From NCBI RefSeq assembly GCF_008831285.2, contig NC_045140.1:1653528-1717527 (forward strand): 64,000 nt of DNA. Reading direction: 5' to 3'. Source of the DNA: Nymphaea colorata. Its lineage: Eukaryota > Streptophyta > Magnoliopsida > Nymphaeales > Nymphaeaceae. The notes below the pieces were generated by a model. It did no database searches. It was not told where the DNA came from and saw only the letters and a program-made list of their open reading frames with translations. How positions within the stretch are numbered: the stretch's first letter is position 1; the number at the start of each line of letters is the position of its first letter. Made by a program: the position numbers and the translations under genes. Shown here in pieces: positions 60,720 to 64,000 of the stretch.

Positions 60720-61030
60720 GTTAGCGTCGGGGACACCGGATTTTGGCGCTCCAGACGCCTTTACCCTCTTTCCCGGCACGTGAATCATCCCGTCGTCACC
60801 CTCCGCCGTCGGATTATCGCCAGCCGCGTCAGGCCGCCGACCCCCATCGGGCTGATTCCGTCTGGAGTCGTGAAGCTGCCGCCGACCCTCTGTTTACAAA
60901 GAGGGGGCCGTGATCATCTTCCCCTACCGGCCGCCCGTCGCACGTCGCCCGACGTCCGGCCGATAACGTCCGATCTGGTGAAGCCGCCGTCGTCCCCCTT
61001 CGTCAAGCTAACGTTCCCTCTCTCTATCAT
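60720..61030. other. GC-rich block of unknown origin
   Basis: Strongly CpG-rich, unlike either flank, with short open frames on both strands rich in Arg, Pro and Ala, as expected from composition alone. No domain was recognised. It could be part of a transposable element or a CpG-rich promoter fragment. Confidence 0.4.
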
Positions 61031-64000
61031 AAGAAACACAACACTCACAAAATTTCGCAATATTAAGATGCAATGTCGCGAAGAACTCTAGCACCATCAT
61101 CGAGGGGAAAAAAATCACCTACAGGCACAGAAAGCAAGGCATTCTGGCATTTTGAATGGATGAAAAAGTGGAGGCTTAGATCTTGAATGCTTTGAATGTA
61201 AAATGAAATACTCACTCAACAAAAACTTCTTCCATTGGCACCAAACGTTTGTAACTTGCATAATTTAGTCAAGTTATACCTAACTGAAGCTTGCTAATGA
61301 AAATTGACTAAAACATTTGCATGCACAAACAAAATTATGTTTACATGAGAACCATGAAACTTGATGCCGAATCAAGCCGCATGGTCCAATATTATTCAAA
61401 AGCTACAACTTAACACCCTTTTTATTGCGCAGAGAAGACGGACGTTATCTTTTACCTAATTCAGATGTTATCTTGAGTTGCTTCTGCATGCGACATATTA
61501 GAAGATCCAACCAAATTTCTTTACAAATTAGCAGTAAAAGCAGATCTACGTGTCAGCTCAGGTAGATCAATTAAGTTAGTGGAAGGTTTGAATCAGGGCT
61601 CCACCGACATAAACTAGACCACAACCTGGAAAACCTTGAGCAGACTCAAACTAAAATTTCAGTTGGTTAGACATCGAACATTAGTGTTCGCTGGAACGCG
61701 TTTGAAAAGATTACCATTGTGTCATGGAATCACATTATTATATGCTTTCTAGAACGGCATGTCTTTCATAATTCGATGAACAGTAGTCAAATTCAAGTGC
61801 GACCTTAAGCAGATGGATACATGCTTTCGCATATAAGAGCCTAAAAGAGTTCGCTGTAATTAAAAGCTTAAAGTTTTTGCCTAAAATGCCAAAAGGATAC
61901 TCAGTCTTAATGATTTTCATTTGACTGCTACTTATTATTTCCTTTTTTTAATCCAAATTGGTAATAACAAGCTTGAAAACGGCTTCTTCGTGCTAACCGC
62001 CAAAAAAAATTAAGCATTCATTTTTTGCTAAAATTTTCATGAACTTCCCTATATGAAGAGTACATGTAACCACATTAAGCTATCAAAAGCTTCATTCACC
62101 TGCTAAGAGGTGGGACCTAAAGAGGCCCGAGTGAAAACAGAATACCAAGGGATTGGCACAAAGGTCAAACAGTCATTGTTTCGAGTTCTTATGACATCTA
62201 CTTTTTATATTGCAAGTTGAAGCATAGCGGAGGCATTATCTTGAAACACTAAAAACAGACTTGATATCCTGGGCATGAGAGGAAAAGTAAGAACTTCGGC
62301 TCTCAACTGAATGGTAGGATGAAATATTGTCCTGCTTACCGATAAACAAGTGATCATTAAAATATGATGTTGTAATTCTGGAAATGATTGCAAATAATGT
62401 AGAAGGGTCTACCAAACCGTAGCTCAACAATCAAATAAAATATTAAGAATGCATTTGTCTTATAGATTTAGTCCTGCCTGTGCGCTTTTTTGGAGCAAAA
62501 CATTCTTACAAACCAAAGCAATATTTGGTCATTCACAGTACCTCACCAAACGGAGACGCTGGACCAAACACTAGAATCCATTGAAAACCAACATGGTCAA
62601 AGTCAGACAGACCCATGATAGAATTTTGATCATTTTTTTCATTAGGACGTAGAATCGTCATAGCTACATGAAACAATCATAGTTTCACACTTTTCATTAT
62701 AAAATTAATTTTTCCGACCAAGGAGTCAAGTCCACGAGGACCTAACACAAGTTTTCATTTTCCGGCTTACCTTGCTTATAATTCCAAAAAATTGAAAGTG
62801 GGCGATGATTTTTCAACTCCCGTATCTAGTGAAAGCAACTTTACTTTTTTGAAAATTGAAAGTGGGCAGACTTGTTCTCACATGACTATGACCATTATGA
62901 CCATGGTGATGGTCATGAATTGGGGCCTCTGCTGACCTCTTCCTCATTCCAAAAGAGTCAAAATTCTCTAGAAACTCTTTTTCTAGAGTTTTCATTCTCT
63001 AGAAACTCTAAAATAAGGGAATCTTATGGCCTCATGTCTAATGAGCATACATGTAATTGCAGAAAATCACTACAACAAATTATGTTTTCAGCCACGGTAA
63101 ATGCCCAGGCTGCTTAAAGATCTGAAACCCCAGAAATGATTATACTACACTCGTATGTCCCTTTACTTTCCTGCGAAATTGTCGTTGTCAACACCGTCAT
63201 TGCCATCACTAAAACATGGTGTCCAACAAGAGGAACACTGTGCTAGTGATCCATGAATCTGTTCTTACTTAGATTCAGATATAATTATAAAATATTGGGT
63301 GTTCTATGAATATGCCTCAATCTGTAGAACATATTCATGGAACATTTACACACTGTTTCTGCTGCCAAAGCATCATAAGGGGAGGTTGATTATGCTTAAG
63401 CATTTGAATTATGATGAACTTGCACCGCCGCATGAACGTGTTAGTCAGTTGATAGCAAATGTGAGCAGTTTGGAGTTCTCCTTTTTTTTCATTAATGGTT
63501 TGTCCTGATTTCTAAATTTTGCATCATGGATGGGAAATTTCCCATCCCCATTTCTTTTTCGTGGTTGAACCAAATAGGATATATTTAAGGACCAGTCTGT
63601 TTATTCATTCAGGATTTCTGACTTTTGCTAAAATACGATCTACATGAAACTAGTTCTTCAGTGTGTCATGTGTTGCAGATGTCTAATCGTCCTTGGGCTT
63701 GTCCCAGCCATAAATCTTACCCTTGCTTATAATTGTAAGTAAATGGTAAGTGGATGCACAAATAAGCTTATGTAGAACTAAAGTACCTAAGTTTCAGTTG
63801 TAAACTAACGATTCTGCTTTGGCATTCCATCCTAGCGCAAGATACTGAACAAGGTACTCATCATGGCCTTGTTCCTCCTTATCTTTCCTACCCAACTTTC
63901 ATACATCTCTAACACTAATCCCCTGTGGAGTATTAGAAGATAAGGTTCTCCTCTCCACTTAACCCTTGGCCTAGGACAGTTGCTACTAGAGACACTGTGA
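61031..64000. other. Intergenic, no gene seen
   Basis: AT-rich. Small structures include repeated attctctagaaactct words at about 62965-63010 and an inverted pair at 63300-63344. No reading frame is convincing. Confidence 0.4.
63300..63344. repeat. Short inverted repeat
   Basis: tgttctatgaatatg (63300-63314) and catattcatggaaca (63330-63344) are reverse complements with one mismatch and a 15-base spacer. The words recall the atgaatc/gattcat arms of the element near 1.9 kb, so this may be a diverged relative. Confidence 0.5.

Noticed and set aside
62813..62995. His-rich short frame (HDHHHGHNGHSH) as a metal-binding peptide
   Set aside because: It arises from repeated atgaccatgg-type words in low-complexity sequence and has no gene context.

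Overview
The window looks like nuclear DNA of a flowering plant. It is AT-rich and has long introns with GT/AG junctions. It carries plant gene families (LHT amino-acid transporters, a FAR1-related protein, cytosolic glucose-6-phosphate dehydrogenase) and a Ty1/copia element with an initiator-Met tRNA primer site. The species cannot be read from the sequence. I see no bacterial-type operon, CRISPR array or phage module.

Layout. 1-7.3 kb is repeat-rich intergenic DNA with a small inverted-repeat element near 1.9 kb and a possible orphan first exon near 3.98 kb. 7.3-10.6 kb is a complete seven-exon LHT-type transporter gene on +. 10.7-17.4 kb is a repeat graveyard. It holds an antisense, frameshifted scrap of LHT exon 3, a block related to the upstream region of the second LHT gene, palindrome-rich DNA, two decayed copia pol relics on opposite strands and four copies of a ~363-bp tandem repeat. 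17450-22947 is an intact, very young Ty1/copia retrotransposon on -, with 382-bp LTRs that look identical by eye, a TCGAG target duplication and a 1404-codon gag-pol frame. It sits under 400 bp upstream of a second seven-exon LHT gene at 23.3-27.0 kb. 30.0-32.9 kb is a minus-strand gene for a YqaJ / lambda-exonuclease-type nuclease. 36.2-41.2 kb holds a FAR1-related gene, coding at 39257-41215 with a probable 5' UTR intron. A tRNA-derived SINE lies near 44.35 kb. 46.4-59.4 kb is a 15-coding-exon cytosolic G6PDH gene on -. 59.6-64 kb is intergenic, with a GC-rich block and two adjacent perfect hairpins at 60.63-60.68 kb.

The genes do not form a pathway. The main theme is a local LHT duplication with debris of a further copy or copies between the two genes, later invaded by retrotransposons. 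Exon coordinates for both LHT genes, the G6PDH gene and the two 3' exons of the nuclease gene were derived by hand from splice motifs, and reading phase closes across every junction. No undescribed multi-gene system was recognised. The least explained items are the nuclease gene, the paired hairpins beside the GC-rich block, the 363-bp tandem array and the LHT debris.
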